A DNA stretch of 64,000 nt from Sulfurospirillum cavolei (GTDB taxonomy: Bacteria; Campylobacterota; Campylobacteria; Campylobacterales; Sulfurospirillaceae). The notes under the pieces were generated by a model, which made no database searches, had not been told where the DNA came from, and worked only from the letters and a program-made list of their open reading frames with translations. Within the stretch, counting starts at the first letter, position 1; the number at the start of each line of letters is the position of its first letter. Made by a program: the position numbers and the translations under genes. Below, one piece after another: positions 53,709 to 62,200 of the stretch. The stretch spans positions 248,001-312,000 of the forward strand of contig NZ_AP014724.1 of assembly GCF_001548055.1 (NCBI RefSeq), given 5' to 3'.

Positions 53709-54284
53709 TTAGCTCCTTTCGTCAAAATAAGAACGTATCGACTCAAACGGATAGCGTTTCATAGCGTCCATCGTCGTACGGCGATTGACGAGTCGCATCG
53801 ACAAGGCCTCGACCCATTCCCAAATTTCGGGAAGCAGTTCTTTGGGAAAACGGGTTATTTTTAACGCTTTGCGAAAACACATCAGCCAAATATCGCGTCC
53901 GATTTCGGTGATTTCAAACGGAAAATGGCGTTCGCGCAGCTTGGGATGACCTTGCGTTGAAGTATACAAGGTTTCGCCTCCGAGCATTTGCACGAAGAAA
54001 TCTTCGATTTTAAGCGCGGCGGCTTGAAATTCATTCTCGTCTTGAGGATAAAGCGATGCGATTTTGCTTTCGCGGATCAGGTCGTGATGGACTTGAACCA
54101 GCTTTCGAATCGCCTCTTCGCCTAAGCTTAAGAAGATGTGATTGGAAGGAAAATAGACTTCGGGGTAAATGACGTCGATCTTGGGATGACCGCGTCTTGG
54201 TTTTTCATCCGCTTTAGGAAAGGGAGCCTTGGTATCGCATTCGCTAAACAGTTGTACGTTGACACCGTCAATCGTCACGGGCAT
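53709..54284 (-). CDS. Group-2 truncated haemoglobin 1, paired with a binding protein
   Basis: At 191 residues the C-terminal ~140 form a trHbO-type globin. It shows LGGETLYTSTQGHPKLRERHFPFEIT, with proximal His120, and IGRDIWLMCFRKAL, plus a distal-site region HHDLIRES. The first 45 residues are an extension with two Lys/Pro-rich turns. No signal peptide, so it is cytoplasmic. Haem binding is likely; an enzymatic role in ligand release or redox change is inference. It is first in a two-gene unit with binding protein 1 behind a ModE-like box. Confidence 0.85.
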   Translation of the reverse strand: MPVTIDGVNVQLFSECDTKAPFPKADEKPRRGHPKIDVIYPEVYFPSNHIFLSLGEEAIRKLVQVHHDLIRESKIASLYPQDENEFQAAALKIEDFFVQMLGGETLYTSTQGHPKLRERHFPFEITEIGRDIWLMCFRKALKITRFPKELLPEIWEWVEALSMRLVNRRTTMDAMKRYPFESIRSYFDERS

Positions 54285-54340
54285 TTTTTCTCCTTATGAA
54301 GTGTCGTAGAGCTTTGAATACAGAGCCTTCGGCACGATTT

Positions 54341-54364
54341 CGATATATTTGTAAAAGTATAATG
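54341..54364. promoter_or_regulatory. ModE-like box upstream of the globin 1 operon
   Basis: A 24-bp stretch, left half CGATATATTT and right half GTATAATG, has the ModE-box spacing with one base off in the final ACG. On the minus strand it contains TATACT, a usable -10, 60 nt before the globin start codon. Confidence 0.55.
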
Positions 54365-54475
54365 GTAACGGAAAACAAGAGAGAAAGCAAGCTATGGAAT
54401 GATTAAAAAAGAATATTTTACCGATAATGCAACATGAAGATACGTACTAACAAGAAGGCGTATAACGTAAAAACG

Positions 54476-55249
54476 TTAAACGCCGACGATAATTTGAGAT
54501 GCTTTGAAAAATGCATAGGCCTCATCGCCTACTTTAATGCCTAAGCTGTCGAATGTTGCGTGAGGAATTGTTGCCGTAATCGTACTTAAGCTCGGTAATT
54601 CGAGCGTGACTTCCGTACCGGAAGCGTCGCTTAAAACTTGTACGACTTTGCCGTGCAAAAGATTTTCACATGTAGAGGTCGGTTTGGTTTTAGAAAGGGT
54701 AACCGAACTGGCTTTTAAAATCGCAATAATGGAATCACCGACGCAAAGTCCCAAATCGGCGTAACTGTTATGCGTAATGGAAGCGTAGAGTTTTTCCGCG
54801 TCTTTGATCGTAATCTCGAGCAAAACGTTGACCGTGTCTTCTTTGATGTCGGTAACGATACCCGTGAGTTGATTGCGTGCGCTGAGTTTTAAGGAGAGCC
54901 GACTGAGGGCTTTAACGATCGTGCCCAAATCTTCGCTATCGGAGAAGAGGTCTAAAAATTGTCGGTGTTTTTGCTCTAAGGTATGAAACGCTTGAATAAT
55001 TTCTTCGCCTTTTGCCGTCAGAAGCGTTCCGCCGCCGCCTTTGCCGCCGCTGGTTTTTTGCACTAAGGGCTCGTCGGAGAGGTTATTCATCGCATCAACC
55101 GAATCCCAAGCGGCTTTATAGCTCATTTTCATCGCTTTTGCGGCGGCATGAATCGAGCCGTGATGTTTAATGCGTTCCAATAACTCGATACGTCCTCGAC
55201 CGAGAAAATTTTTATCGCTTTTTTTGATCCAAAGACGGGCTTCTAACAT
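54476..55249 (-). CDS. modE: ModE-family molybdate-responsive regulator
   Basis: At 257 residues the N-terminal winged helix is ERIKHHGSIHAAAKAMKMSYKAAWDSVDAMNN, with the SGGKGGGGTLLT wing typical of ModE. Two Mop/TOBE domains follow (SARNQLTGIVTDIKEDTVN from ~123; ENLLHGKVVQVLSDASG from ~193). ModE binds molybdate or tungstate in the Mop pair and then binds DNA. It is divergent from exbB and shares a control region containing a ModE box. Its place within the TonB/binding-protein cluster is the main clue to that cluster's purpose. Confidence 0.94.
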   Translation of the reverse strand: MLEARLWIKKSDKNFLGRGRIELLERIKHHGSIHAAAKAMKMSYKAAWDSVDAMNNLSDEPLVQKTSGGKGGGGTLLTAKGEEIIQAFHTLEQKHRQFLDLFSDSEDLGTIVKALSRLSLKLSARNQLTGIVTDIKEDTVNVLLEITIKDAEKLYASITHNSYADLGLCVGDSIIAILKASSVTLSKTKPTSTCENLLHGKVVQVLSDASGTEVTLELPSLSTITATIPHATFDSLGIKVGDEAYAFFKASQIIVGV

Positions 55250-55378
55250 CGGTATTTCCTTCTACGGGTGTAAGTCAAAATGATCGGTACAGTATAGCAC
55301 AAGGGAAGCAAAAAGGGAAATGTGGTCATTTATTGAGCAAGATGATGCTACTTAGTGTATAAAAAATAGTATTAATGA

Positions 55379-55409
55379 CGTTGTATTTAGATAAATATTA
55401 CGTTATAAT
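55379..55409 (+). promoter_or_regulatory. ModE box and promoter upstream of exbB
   Basis: The 24-bp stretch at 55379-55402, left half CGTTGTATTT and right half AATATTACG, fits the ModE-box spacing. It is followed two bases on by -10 TATAAT at 55404-55409. The box thus covers the -35/spacer region of the long plus-strand operon. The leader from there to exbB is about 100 nt. Confidence 0.65.
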
Positions 55410-55513
55410 GCAAGGTTGTTTCTTGTTGTCGGCTCTTTTTCGCTCGCTCGTTATGTAATATAAGTACATATCGAAAGAGCGGAAGAGAGGCTTTTTGGAA
55501 AGGAAAATTGGGA

Positions 55514-55960
55514 ATGTTAAGTGAAAAGTTTTTATCGTTTGCGTTACTTGGAATCGATCCGGTATTGTGGGTTTTAGTCGCCATGAGCGTCATCGCTTTG
55601 GGCGTGATGATCGAGCGGGCGTTGATTTTTTGGCAAATTGAAAAATATTATAAAGAGATGGATGCGTACACGCTCAAACTCAGCCTTGACGCAAGGCTCG
55701 GAATTTTGGCGACGTTCGGAAACAATGCCCCGTTTATCGGGCTTTTCGGTACGGTGTTAGGCATTATTCAAGCATTTCACGTCATCGGAAATAACCACGC
55801 TTTTGACGTTCAACCTATTATGCAAGGTATTTCCGAAGCCTTGATCGCAACGGCTACGGGGCTTTTTGTGGCGATTCCTTGCGTGGTGGCTTACAACTAC
55901 TTTATCCGACGTGCGAAAACGATTATGATCAAACATGAGGCGTACTGCCATGGCAAGTAG
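55514..55960 (+). CDS. exbB: ExbB (MotA/TolQ/ExbB proton channel)
   Basis: 148 residues from ATG 55514 (AAAGGA upstream). Three membrane helices, with the family signature FIGLFGTVLGIIQAF and ISEALIATATGLFVAIPCVVAYNYF. This is a short Campylobacterota-type ExbB. With ExbD it uses proton flow to energise TonB. It overlaps exbD by 11 bp. Confidence 0.94.
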   Translation: MLSEKFLSFALLGIDPVLWVLVAMSVIALGVMIERALIFWQIEKYYKEMDAYTLKLSLDARLGILATFGNNAPFIGLFGTVLGIIQAFHVIGNNHAFDVQPIMQGISEALIATATGLFVAIPCVVAYNYFIRRAKTIMIKHEAYCHGK

Positions 55961-56354
55961 CCTTGAGGTCGAAAACGAGATTGCCGACATCAATATGACG
56001 CCTTTTGTCGACATCGTGCTAGTGATCTTGGTTATTTTTATGGTCACCGCAACGTTTGTAACGCAAGGCAAAATTCCTCTGAATCTCCCGCAGGCAAGCA
56101 GCGCCGAAAAACAAAAAGAGGAACAAAAACCGATCGTCATCTCTTTGGATAAAGAGGGCGTTTTTTATTACGAAGACGTCGCGATAGAGCCCGATGCGCT
56201 CGAAGCGAAGATTGCCGCATTGGATGCTACTGATCGTACGATTATTCTTCGTTCCGATGCGCAAACGCCCTTTGAGTACGTCGTAAAAATTATCGATACA
56301 TGTAAAAAATACCGTATTACGTCGTTTGCGATTCAAACCGCGGATCGCCGATAA
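55950..56354 (+). CDS. exbD: ExbD
   Basis: 134 residues from ATG 55950 (GAGG nine bases upstream). One membrane helix follows the signature ADINMTPFVDIVLVILVIFMV, with the proton-carrying Asp in PFVD, and a periplasmic domain ends LRSDAQTPFEYVVKIIDTCKK. Partner of ExbB. A slightly earlier ATG (55935) lacks a ribosome site. Confidence 0.93.
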   Translation: MASSLEVENEIADINMTPFVDIVLVILVIFMVTATFVTQGKIPLNLPQASSAEKQKEEQKPIVISLDKEGVFYYEDVAIEPDALEAKIAALDATDRTIILRSDAQTPFEYVVKIIDTCKKYRITSFAIQTADRR

Positions 56355-56385
56355 AATTAGACATCTTGCAAAACTCATTTTGCAA

Positions 56386-56470
56386 GAAGAAAAAGTACCA
56401 AGGTGCGTGGGCTTTGCGCCGAAGAAAACGCAGTGTTAACGTAGTCTTTAGAGCTTTGCTTTAAAGACGT
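56386..56470 (+). repeat. Structured intergenic repeat, diverged copy
   Basis: Carries the same pieces in the same order as the tandem repeats at 58171-58378: AAAGTACCAAGGTGCG, GCAGTGTTAACGTAG, and a TTTAGAGCTTTGCTTTAAA hairpin followed by GACGTG. It fills the gap between exbD and globin 2. Confidence 0.55.
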
Positions 56471-56510
56471 GTCAAAAGTTTTGAAAGAACTCTAATGAAA
56501 GGAAATAGCT

Positions 56511-57059
56511 ATGTGTCAGTCCCTCGAAAACGCTTTGATTCAAGACGTTAAACGCTCCAATGCCTCTCAAAAATTACGTTGGAGCGCAAGCAAAGAGCAT
56601 ATGCGTTTTCCGCCCATCGTGAAGCCCGAAGAAAATTTTTTAAAAGCCGTAGGCGAAGAGAATCTCCTTCGTATGGTGATTCATCATCATCGGCTACTTC
56701 AAAAAAGCGAAATTGCTTACATGTATCCGATCGATGAAGAGGCTTTTATGGAAGGCGTGCATAAAGCGGCGCATTTTTTTATTCAAGCTTTAGGCGGCGG
56801 TAACGTTTACACAAAAGCCTACGGTGCGCCTTCGATGTGCAAAACCCACTCACCTTTTGCCATCGATGCCCATGCGCGCGAAGTGTGGCTGAGGTATTAT
56901 GCGCAAACGCTTCAAGAGATAGCATTTCCTAAAGCGTATTTGGAGCAGTTTTGGACGTGGATCGAGACGTTTTCGCTGCGTATGATTAACCGCGCCGCTC
57001 CCAATACGTATGCAAAACGGCTTTTTTTTCATGACGTGCAAAAAGAATACGGATGGTAA
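56511..57059 (+). CDS. Group-2 truncated haemoglobin 2, paired with a binding protein
   Basis: At 182 residues the globin part shows LGGGNVYTKAYGAPSMCKTHSPFAID, with proximal His113, and AREVWLRYYAQTLQ. The WIETFSLRMINR end matches globin 1 (WVEALSMRLVNR). A 40-residue N-terminal extension differs from globin 1. It has no signal peptide. A Cys precedes the haem ligand by three residues. It overlaps the start of binding protein 2 by 7 bp, so the two are translationally coupled, mirroring the globin 1/binding protein 1 pair. Confidence 0.82.
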   Translation: MCQSLENALIQDVKRSNASQKLRWSASKEHMRFPPIVKPEENFLKAVGEENLLRMVIHHHRLLQKSEIAYMYPIDEEAFMEGVHKAAHFFIQALGGGNVYTKAYGAPSMCKTHSPFAIDAHAREVWLRYYAQTLQEIAFPKAYLEQFWTWIETFSLRMINRAAPNTYAKRLFFHDVQKEYGW

Positions 57060-58093
57060 CGGCGATGTCTTTTTATCGATTTTCGATTCGCTTTTTAATC
57101 CTTTTTTTCGGCTTGGGCGAACTTCTTTTAGCGCGCAGTATCGTCGATATGAGCGGACAGACGCTCGAAGTTCCCGATACGATAAGTAAACTCTACGCCT
57201 CGTCGCCGCCTTCGACGTATATGCTCTACACGATCGATCCTTCGTTGATCGTGGGCTTAAATTTCGATCACGCTAAAGGCAATAACGAATCGTCGAATAT
57301 GCTTGACCCTCGTTTTACGTCGCTTCCGGTGATCGGAGGTTTGCAAGGCGGAGCCAATAGCATCAATCGCGAAACGCTTTTGGCGTTGCACCCAGACGCC
57401 ATCATCTCGTGGAATACCGACGCTTCCAGCGGTCTTGCGGCATATTTATTCCAAAGCAGTCACATTGCGACGATTAACGTCAATTTGGAAAGTATCGACG
57501 ATCTCGCACGAGCGTATCGTTTTTTAGGTGAATTGCTGGATAAAAAAGAGCGTACGGAACCTTTGGCACTCTATGCCCAAGAGGTGACGCGCCAAACAAG
57601 AGCCTTGGTAGAACGTCGCGTTTCGAAACGCCCTGTCGTTTATTATGCCGAAGGTACGGACGGTTTGGCGAGTGAATGCGACAGCTCTTCACATTACGAA
57701 GCGATCAAAGTCGCCGGCGGTATCAATCCCCATTTGTGTCAACCAAGCGGCGGTAAAGGAATGGAGAAAGTGACGCTCGAACAGGTCATTTTGTACAATC
57801 CGGACGTCATTATCGCACAGGAAAAAGAGTTTGTTCAAAATGTTCAAAACGATCCGAGATGGCGTTTTGTTGCGGCGGTACAAAACAAAAGAGTCTATTT
57901 GGTTCCGAAAAAACCGTTCAACTGGATCGATAGGCCGCCTTCGTTTATGCGCCTTTTAGGGCTTCAATGGCTGACGCACGTTTTATACGACGAACCGAAT
58001 GCCTCGGAGTTTGAGACGCGTATGCAAGAGTTTTACCGCTTGTTTTTAAGAATCGATCTAAACCAAACGCAACGCCAAGCGATTTTGGATTAA
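57053..58093 (+). CDS. Class III periplasmic binding protein 2
   Basis: At 346 residues it has a signal peptide (FLILFFGLGELLLA). It carries YYAEGTDGLASECDSSSH, NPHLC, YNPDVIIA, and FNWIDRPPSFMRLLGLQW, as in copies 1 and 3. ATG 57053 overlaps the globin gene; ATG 57065 is an alternative. The closest relatives inside the window are the other two copies, which suggests duplication with possible division of ligand range. Confidence 0.86.
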   Translation: MVTAMSFYRFSIRFLILFFGLGELLLARSIVDMSGQTLEVPDTISKLYASSPPSTYMLYTIDPSLIVGLNFDHAKGNNESSNMLDPRFTSLPVIGGLQGGANSINRETLLALHPDAIISWNTDASSGLAAYLFQSSHIATINVNLESIDDLARAYRFLGELLDKKERTEPLALYAQEVTRQTRALVERRVSKRPVVYYAEGTDGLASECDSSSHYEAIKVAGGINPHLCQPSGGKGMEKVTLEQVILYNPDVIIAQEKEFVQNVQNDPRWRFVAAVQNKRVYLVPKKPFNWIDRPPSFMRLLGLQWLTHVLYDEPNASEFETRMQEFYRLFLRIDLNQTQRQAILD

Positions 58094-58170
58094 AGATGTC
58101 GGCATATGAGCCTTACATGTCAAGAATGCACATACGTAATATAAAAAAATATACCTTTTGTTTCGTAAAG

Positions 58171-58378
58171 AAAAGCACCGAAGGTGCGCGGGCACTCTGC
58201 CGAAGAGAACTCAGCGTTAGCGTAGCTTTTAGAGCTTAGCTTTAAAAGCGTGATAAAGATCAAAAAGCACCGAAGGTGCGCGGGCACTCCGTCTTGGAGA
58301 ACTCAGCGTTAGCGTAGCGTTTAGAGCTTAGCTCTAAAGGCGTGATAAAGATCAAAAAGCACCGAAGGTGCGCGGGCG
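58171..58378 (+). repeat. Tandem structured intergenic repeats (two full units and a partial third)
   Basis: Units begin at 58171, 58262-58263 and 58354-58355 and are about 91 nt long. Each has GCACC-gaa-GGTGC, a CAGCGTTAGCGTAGC stretch and an inverted repeat CTTTTAGAGC/GCTTTAAAAG. The third unit ends early. The 319-bp gap between binding protein 2 and binding protein 3 holds nothing else. Such hairpins may process the mRNA or adjust expression along the operon. Confidence 0.75.
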
Positions 58379-58412
58379 TTGCGTCTGAAAAAATAAACCT
58401 AAAGAGGGAAGA

Positions 58413-59453
58413 ATGGCCTCAAAATTATATCTTTGGATGATAGGAGCGTGTATGGGTGTGAGCGTATCGGCGTACGGTGTCGTGGATATGGCGGATAGGA
58501 ACGTAACAATCGATAAAACGATCCACAAAGTCTACGCCCCTTCTCCCTATGGAAGCTATGCTTTATATGCGATGGCTCCTTCGATGATGAGCGGTTGGGT
58601 GATGAGCATTGCAGATAAAAACAAACCGTATTTAGACCCGATTGCCAGAGATTTACCCGTTCTAGGCTCGATTAGCGGACAAGGACAAACCTCGGCAATC
58701 GAAAGCATGTTAAGTCAAAAACCCGATTTGATCTTAATGTGGTCGGCTTCACCGGTAAGTCCTATGTCGCAAACGAATCAAAAGCTAGAGCAACTCGGTG
58801 TTCCTTACGTTTACGCCGTTGCGGAAGATATGAATGCCTATCCGAAGGTGTTTCGCTTTTTGGGTGAAGTGTTGGATAAGCGTGAACGAGGCGAAAAGCT
58901 TGCCACTTTGATGCAAACCGTTTTAGACGACGTTAAAACGGCCGTCGATAAAGCGACGTATAAGCCTAAAGTCTATTATGCGGAAGGAACGGATGGACTT
59001 TCAACCGAATGCGACGACTCGATTCACGTACAGATTTTGAAATTATTGGGCGATGTGAACGTCCATCAATGCCATACTTCTAACCATAAAGGCTTTGAGA
59101 AAGTGACTTTGGAGCAGATTCTTCTTTATGATCCGGACGTTATCATTACCCCTGAAGAGATTTTTTGGAACAGCGTTCAAAATCATCCGCAATGGAAAGA
59201 GGTGAGAGCGGTGCGCGAAGGTCGCGTGTATCTTATTCCTTCGACGCCGTTCAACTGGTTTGATCGACCGCCCTCTTTTATGCGTTTTATCGGCTTACAA
59301 TGGCTAGCCAACCTTTTATACCCGAATGAATATCCCATTGATATCCAAGAAGAAACCAAACGTTTTTATGCCAATTTTATGCACGTCTCATTAGACGATG
59401 CCTCTCTTAACGTCATCTTATCACCAAAGTCTTTGGCAAAGAAAAAGGAGTAA
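58413..59453 (+). CDS. Class III periplasmic binding protein 3
   Basis: At 346 residues it has a signal peptide (MASKLYLWMIGACMGVSVSA) and AGAGGGAAG before the ATG. Conserved pieces are YYAEGTDGLSTECDDSIH, NVHQC, YDPDVIITP, and FNWFDRPPSFMRFIGLQW. It sits directly before the receptor gene and may be the main partner of that receptor. The Cys/His set shared by all three copies could bind metal or form a disulfide. Confidence 0.87.
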   Translation: MASKLYLWMIGACMGVSVSAYGVVDMADRNVTIDKTIHKVYAPSPYGSYALYAMAPSMMSGWVMSIADKNKPYLDPIARDLPVLGSISGQGQTSAIESMLSQKPDLILMWSASPVSPMSQTNQKLEQLGVPYVYAVAEDMNAYPKVFRFLGEVLDKRERGEKLATLMQTVLDDVKTAVDKATYKPKVYYAEGTDGLSTECDDSIHVQILKLLGDVNVHQCHTSNHKGFEKVTLEQILLYDPDVIITPEEIFWNSVQNHPQWKEVRAVREGRVYLIPSTPFNWFDRPPSFMRFIGLQWLANLLYPNEYPIDIQEETKRFYANFMHVSLDDASLNVILSPKSLAKKKE

Positions 59454-59454
59454 T

Positions 59455-61515
59455 ATGTCAGTTTTTAAGCCGCGTTTTGGTTCGCTCGTCGTAGCGTCCT
59501 GTTTGTTTCCTTTATCGCTCGTTGCCGCCGATACGGTCTATCAGTTAGATCCGGTGAGTACGACGGAAAATACCGAAGGTACGCCGCGCGTCGTGCGTGA
59601 AGACCTCAAACCCGATAGCATCGTCAATCCCAATAAAGTCGAAAGTAGTTCTCAAGCGGGCGTTGAGATTTTTACGCAAGAAGATATTCGGGATTTGGCA
59701 CCTAAAGATATGTTCGATCTTTTGAGCAAAGCAACGGGCGTGGACGTCACGTACCACGGACGTAAAAGTCCTTATTTTGTTAACGTGCGCGGCGGCGGTT
59801 CACTGACGTATATTATCGACGGGGCGATTTTACCTTCCACCGCCAATAAGATTCTTCAAAAAATACCGATGAATGCGATCGAAGAGATTCAAATCGTTCG
59901 CGGTTCTTCTTCTTTGACGTTAGGTCCTTCGATTAATATCGGCTCTTCTAATTCCGGCTCGGGCGTTAACGTCGGTTATATTATTATCAAAACCAAACAA
60001 CCGAAAAAAACGGAAGCGATTTTACAAGGTTCCGTGGAAAAAACGGAGAGTTTCCCTACGGCAAATAAAGAGAGTCTTTATTTGGGAACGCGCATCGATA
60101 ACGAAGAAGGAAGTGCTTTTGTCGGCGGATTGGTTTCGGGGATGCATCGCGATAGTACCGATCGCTATTTTGACGGACAAACGGCCGATGCGAGAATGGC
60201 AAACGCCGGATTTTCTTACGGCAAACTCAGCGGTAAAATTATGGCATACAAAGACGAAGGGCGTTTTGAAATGCAACGCGGCGTTACCGTGACGGGTGCA
60301 TTAGATAACTCAAAATGGTATTACGATCCGATTACCACGGAAATCGTTAGCGGCGATGCGACCGTTCAATGGAACGAAAACCACGCGACTTTGGCATCGC
60401 TTTTCTCCACGCGCTACGAGCACACCGAGTATAGCAATGAATCGTTTGCAACGACGGCAACGGGCGTTGCTAAACCGTATTGGGAAGAGACCGAGGGTGT
60501 TAGTTTACGTCACAATATCCGTTACGGCGATACGACCGTGATGTTAGGCGTGCAATCGACCGACGACGAGGGATTCGGAGCCAACAATAGTGCGAGCTAT
60601 AACCGCTTCAAAGTAAACGTGCTAGGTTGGTCGGGATCGGCGGAACAAAAACTCTTTGACGGGGCGTTGATTTTAGACGGCGGTTATAGAGAAGATCAAA
60701 AACATATTGATTATTCAAGTACGAGTGCTTCGAAAAACAGTGCCAACAACGATGAAGATATGGCACCGGCTAAAATCTACGCCTTCGGTGCCAAATGGAA
60801 TATCACGTCGATTTATGCCTTAAGTGCGCGCTATTTCAATGCCGATCAAGGAACGATGGGCGATTTTGACGTCAAAGCACAAACGGGAACGTTACATGCC
60901 GAAAAACAAGAACGTTTCGAAACCAGTTTGGAAGCCAATTACGACAAGATGTTTACGCCTATGTTTACATGGTTTAAAGTGAAAATCGATAATGAAAAAA
61001 TCGCCAGCAACACGACGTACGTCCAAAACGGTCAAACCTACTATTATTATACGGAATCCGATACGGATCGCGACGGAATCGAGCTTTTGTTAAAAGGATA
61101 TTTTTCAACGGGTACGAGTTATAAAGCCAGTTATACGCGTCTTTTGAATTACGATTCGATTAGCAGTACCGGCGTTACGACGAATAATATCGGCGGCTCG
61201 AATCCAAGAGACCTTTACACGCTTCAAGTAACGCAAGAATGGGATAAATACCGTGCCAACGTATCGCTTCAAAAAGAGAGCGGATGGCATACGTCCACCT
61301 CGGCGATGGGGACGGCGTACGATGTTAATTTAGGCGATTTTACGCGGGTTGACGCCAATATCATGCGGGATTTTAAAACCGCCGGAAATACGACGACGAC
61401 GTTAATGCTTTATGCTAGAAACATTACCGACGAGAAGTATGCGACGCGTTATACGACGGGGTATTACTACGATCGCGGTCGTGTCGTCGGTCTTGACGTC
61501 ACGCTGAAATATTAA
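59455..61515 (+). CDS. TonB-dependent outer membrane receptor
   Basis: 686 residues from ATG 59455 (AAGGAG). A signal peptide ends near ASCLFPLSLVAA. A TonB-box-like DTVYQLDPVSTT follows, then a plug domain (FTQEDIRDLAPKDMFDLLSKATGVDVTYHG; PYFVNVRGGG; IEEIQIVRGSSS), and a barrel that ends in GLDVTLKY with the terminal aromatic. It imports a ligand too large or scarce for porins. There is no FRAP/NPNL haem-receptor motif. ExbB, ExbD and TonB are encoded around it. Confidence 0.93.
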   Translation: MSVFKPRFGSLVVASCLFPLSLVAADTVYQLDPVSTTENTEGTPRVVREDLKPDSIVNPNKVESSSQAGVEIFTQEDIRDLAPKDMFDLLSKATGVDVTYHGRKSPYFVNVRGGGSLTYIIDGAILPSTANKILQKIPMNAIEEIQIVRGSSSLTLGPSINIGSSNSGSGVNVGYIIIKTKQPKKTEAILQGSVEKTESFPTANKESLYLGTRIDNEEGSAFVGGLVSGMHRDSTDRYFDGQTADARMANAGFSYGKLSGKIMAYKDEGRFEMQRGVTVTGALDNSKWYYDPITTEIVSGDATVQWNENHATLASLFSTRYEHTEYSNESFATTATGVAKPYWEETEGVSLRHNIRYGDTTVMLGVQSTDDEGFGANNSASYNRFKVNVLGWSGSAEQKLFDGALILDGGYREDQKHIDYSSTSASKNSANNDEDMAPAKIYAFGAKWNITSIYALSARYFNADQGTMGDFDVKAQTGTLHAEKQERFETSLEANYDKMFTPMFTWFKVKIDNEKIASNTTYVQNGQTYYYYTESDTDRDGIELLLKGYFSTGTSYKASYTRLLNYDSISSTGVTTNNIGGSNPRDLYTLQVTQEWDKYRANVSLQKESGWHTSTSAMGTAYDVNLGDFTRVDANIMRDFKTAGNTTTTLMLYARNITDEKYATRYTTGYYYDRGRVVGLDVTLKY

Positions 61516-61542
61516 CGTTTTGGCACAAGGATACGAAACGCT

Positions 61543-61561
61543 CAAGCGGGTTTGACGCTTG
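61543..61561. terminator. Hairpin after the receptor gene
   Basis: CAAGCG (61543-61548) pairs with CGCTTG (61556-61561) around a 7-nt loop, 28 bp past the receptor stop. It is short and has only a weak T-run, so partial read-through to the next genes is likely. Confidence 0.4.
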
Positions 61562-61588
61562 CTTGGGCTTTACATGTAAGGACAAAAG

Positions 61589-62200
61589 ATGGATGTAGAA
61601 CACTACGATCGACAATCGCGAACGGTTAAAAAACCTTTGTACACGTACTATGCGCAAAAAATTAAAGATCAAACGCGGATGATCGAAGGCAAATGTTTAG
61701 ACGTCGGCGCGTGCGGCGGTTATTTGGGACTGGAATTGGCAAAAATGACCAACCTACATGTCACGTTTTTCGACCTCAATGCGGAGGCTTTGGAAAAAGC
61801 GGCTTTGCATCTGGTCGAGGACGGTTTAGAAGAACGCGGAGCGACGCTTGTGGGCGACGTTCACGCGATTCCTTTAGAAGACGAGACGATGGATTTGATT
61901 ATTTCCAGAGGTTCGATGCCCTTTTGGGAAGATCCGGCTTTAGCATTGCAAGAGATTTACCGTATCTTGAAAAAAGGCGGTACGACGTTTGTCGGCGGAG
62001 GCAAAGGAACGCCCGAAATTAAAGCGCAAATTATCGAAAATATGCTTGCCGAAGGTCAAGAAGTCGATCTTGAAGCAATGGATAAAATGCACGGGGACGG
62101 GATGAAACGCGATTACGATGCGTTGCTGAAAAGTAAAGGCATTGAAAATTTCGTGATTCATCGCGCACAAGACGGTATTTGGATACAGATGTGGAAATAA
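61589..62200 (+). CDS. SAM-dependent methyltransferase 3
   Basis: This 203-residue class I methyltransferase (Methyltransf_11-like) has motif I KCLDVGACGGYLGLELAKM, FFDLNAEAL as the acidic strand, and LIISRGSMPFWEDPALALQEIYRIL. It is not close to the two paralogues upstream. It resembles small enzymes encoded next to metal-chelate uptake genes; the substrate is unknown. Its end overlaps the tonB start region. Confidence 0.83.
   Translation: MDVEHYDRQSRTVKKPLYTYYAQKIKDQTRMIEGKCLDVGACGGYLGLELAKMTNLHVTFFDLNAEALEKAALHLVEDGLEERGATLVGDVHAIPLEDETMDLIISRGSMPFWEDPALALQEIYRILKKGGTTFVGGGKGTPEIKAQIIENMLAEGQEVDLEAMDKMHGDGMKRDYDALLKSKGIENFVIHRAQDGIWIQMWK

Noticed and set aside
53709-57059. Globins as ordinary nitric-oxide-detoxifying trHbs unrelated to the cluster
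   Set aside because: Both copies are tightly coupled to binding-protein genes and one pair has a ModE-like box, so a role in the cluster is the simpler reading, though not proven.
58171-58378. CRISPR array (tandem ~91-nt units)
   Set aside because: Units are contiguous with no unique spacers; they are structured tandem repeats.
59455-61515. Haem receptor assignment for the TonB-dependent protein
   Set aside because: The FRAP/NPNL-type haem-receptor motif was not found and no haem oxygenase or HemS-like gene is nearby.
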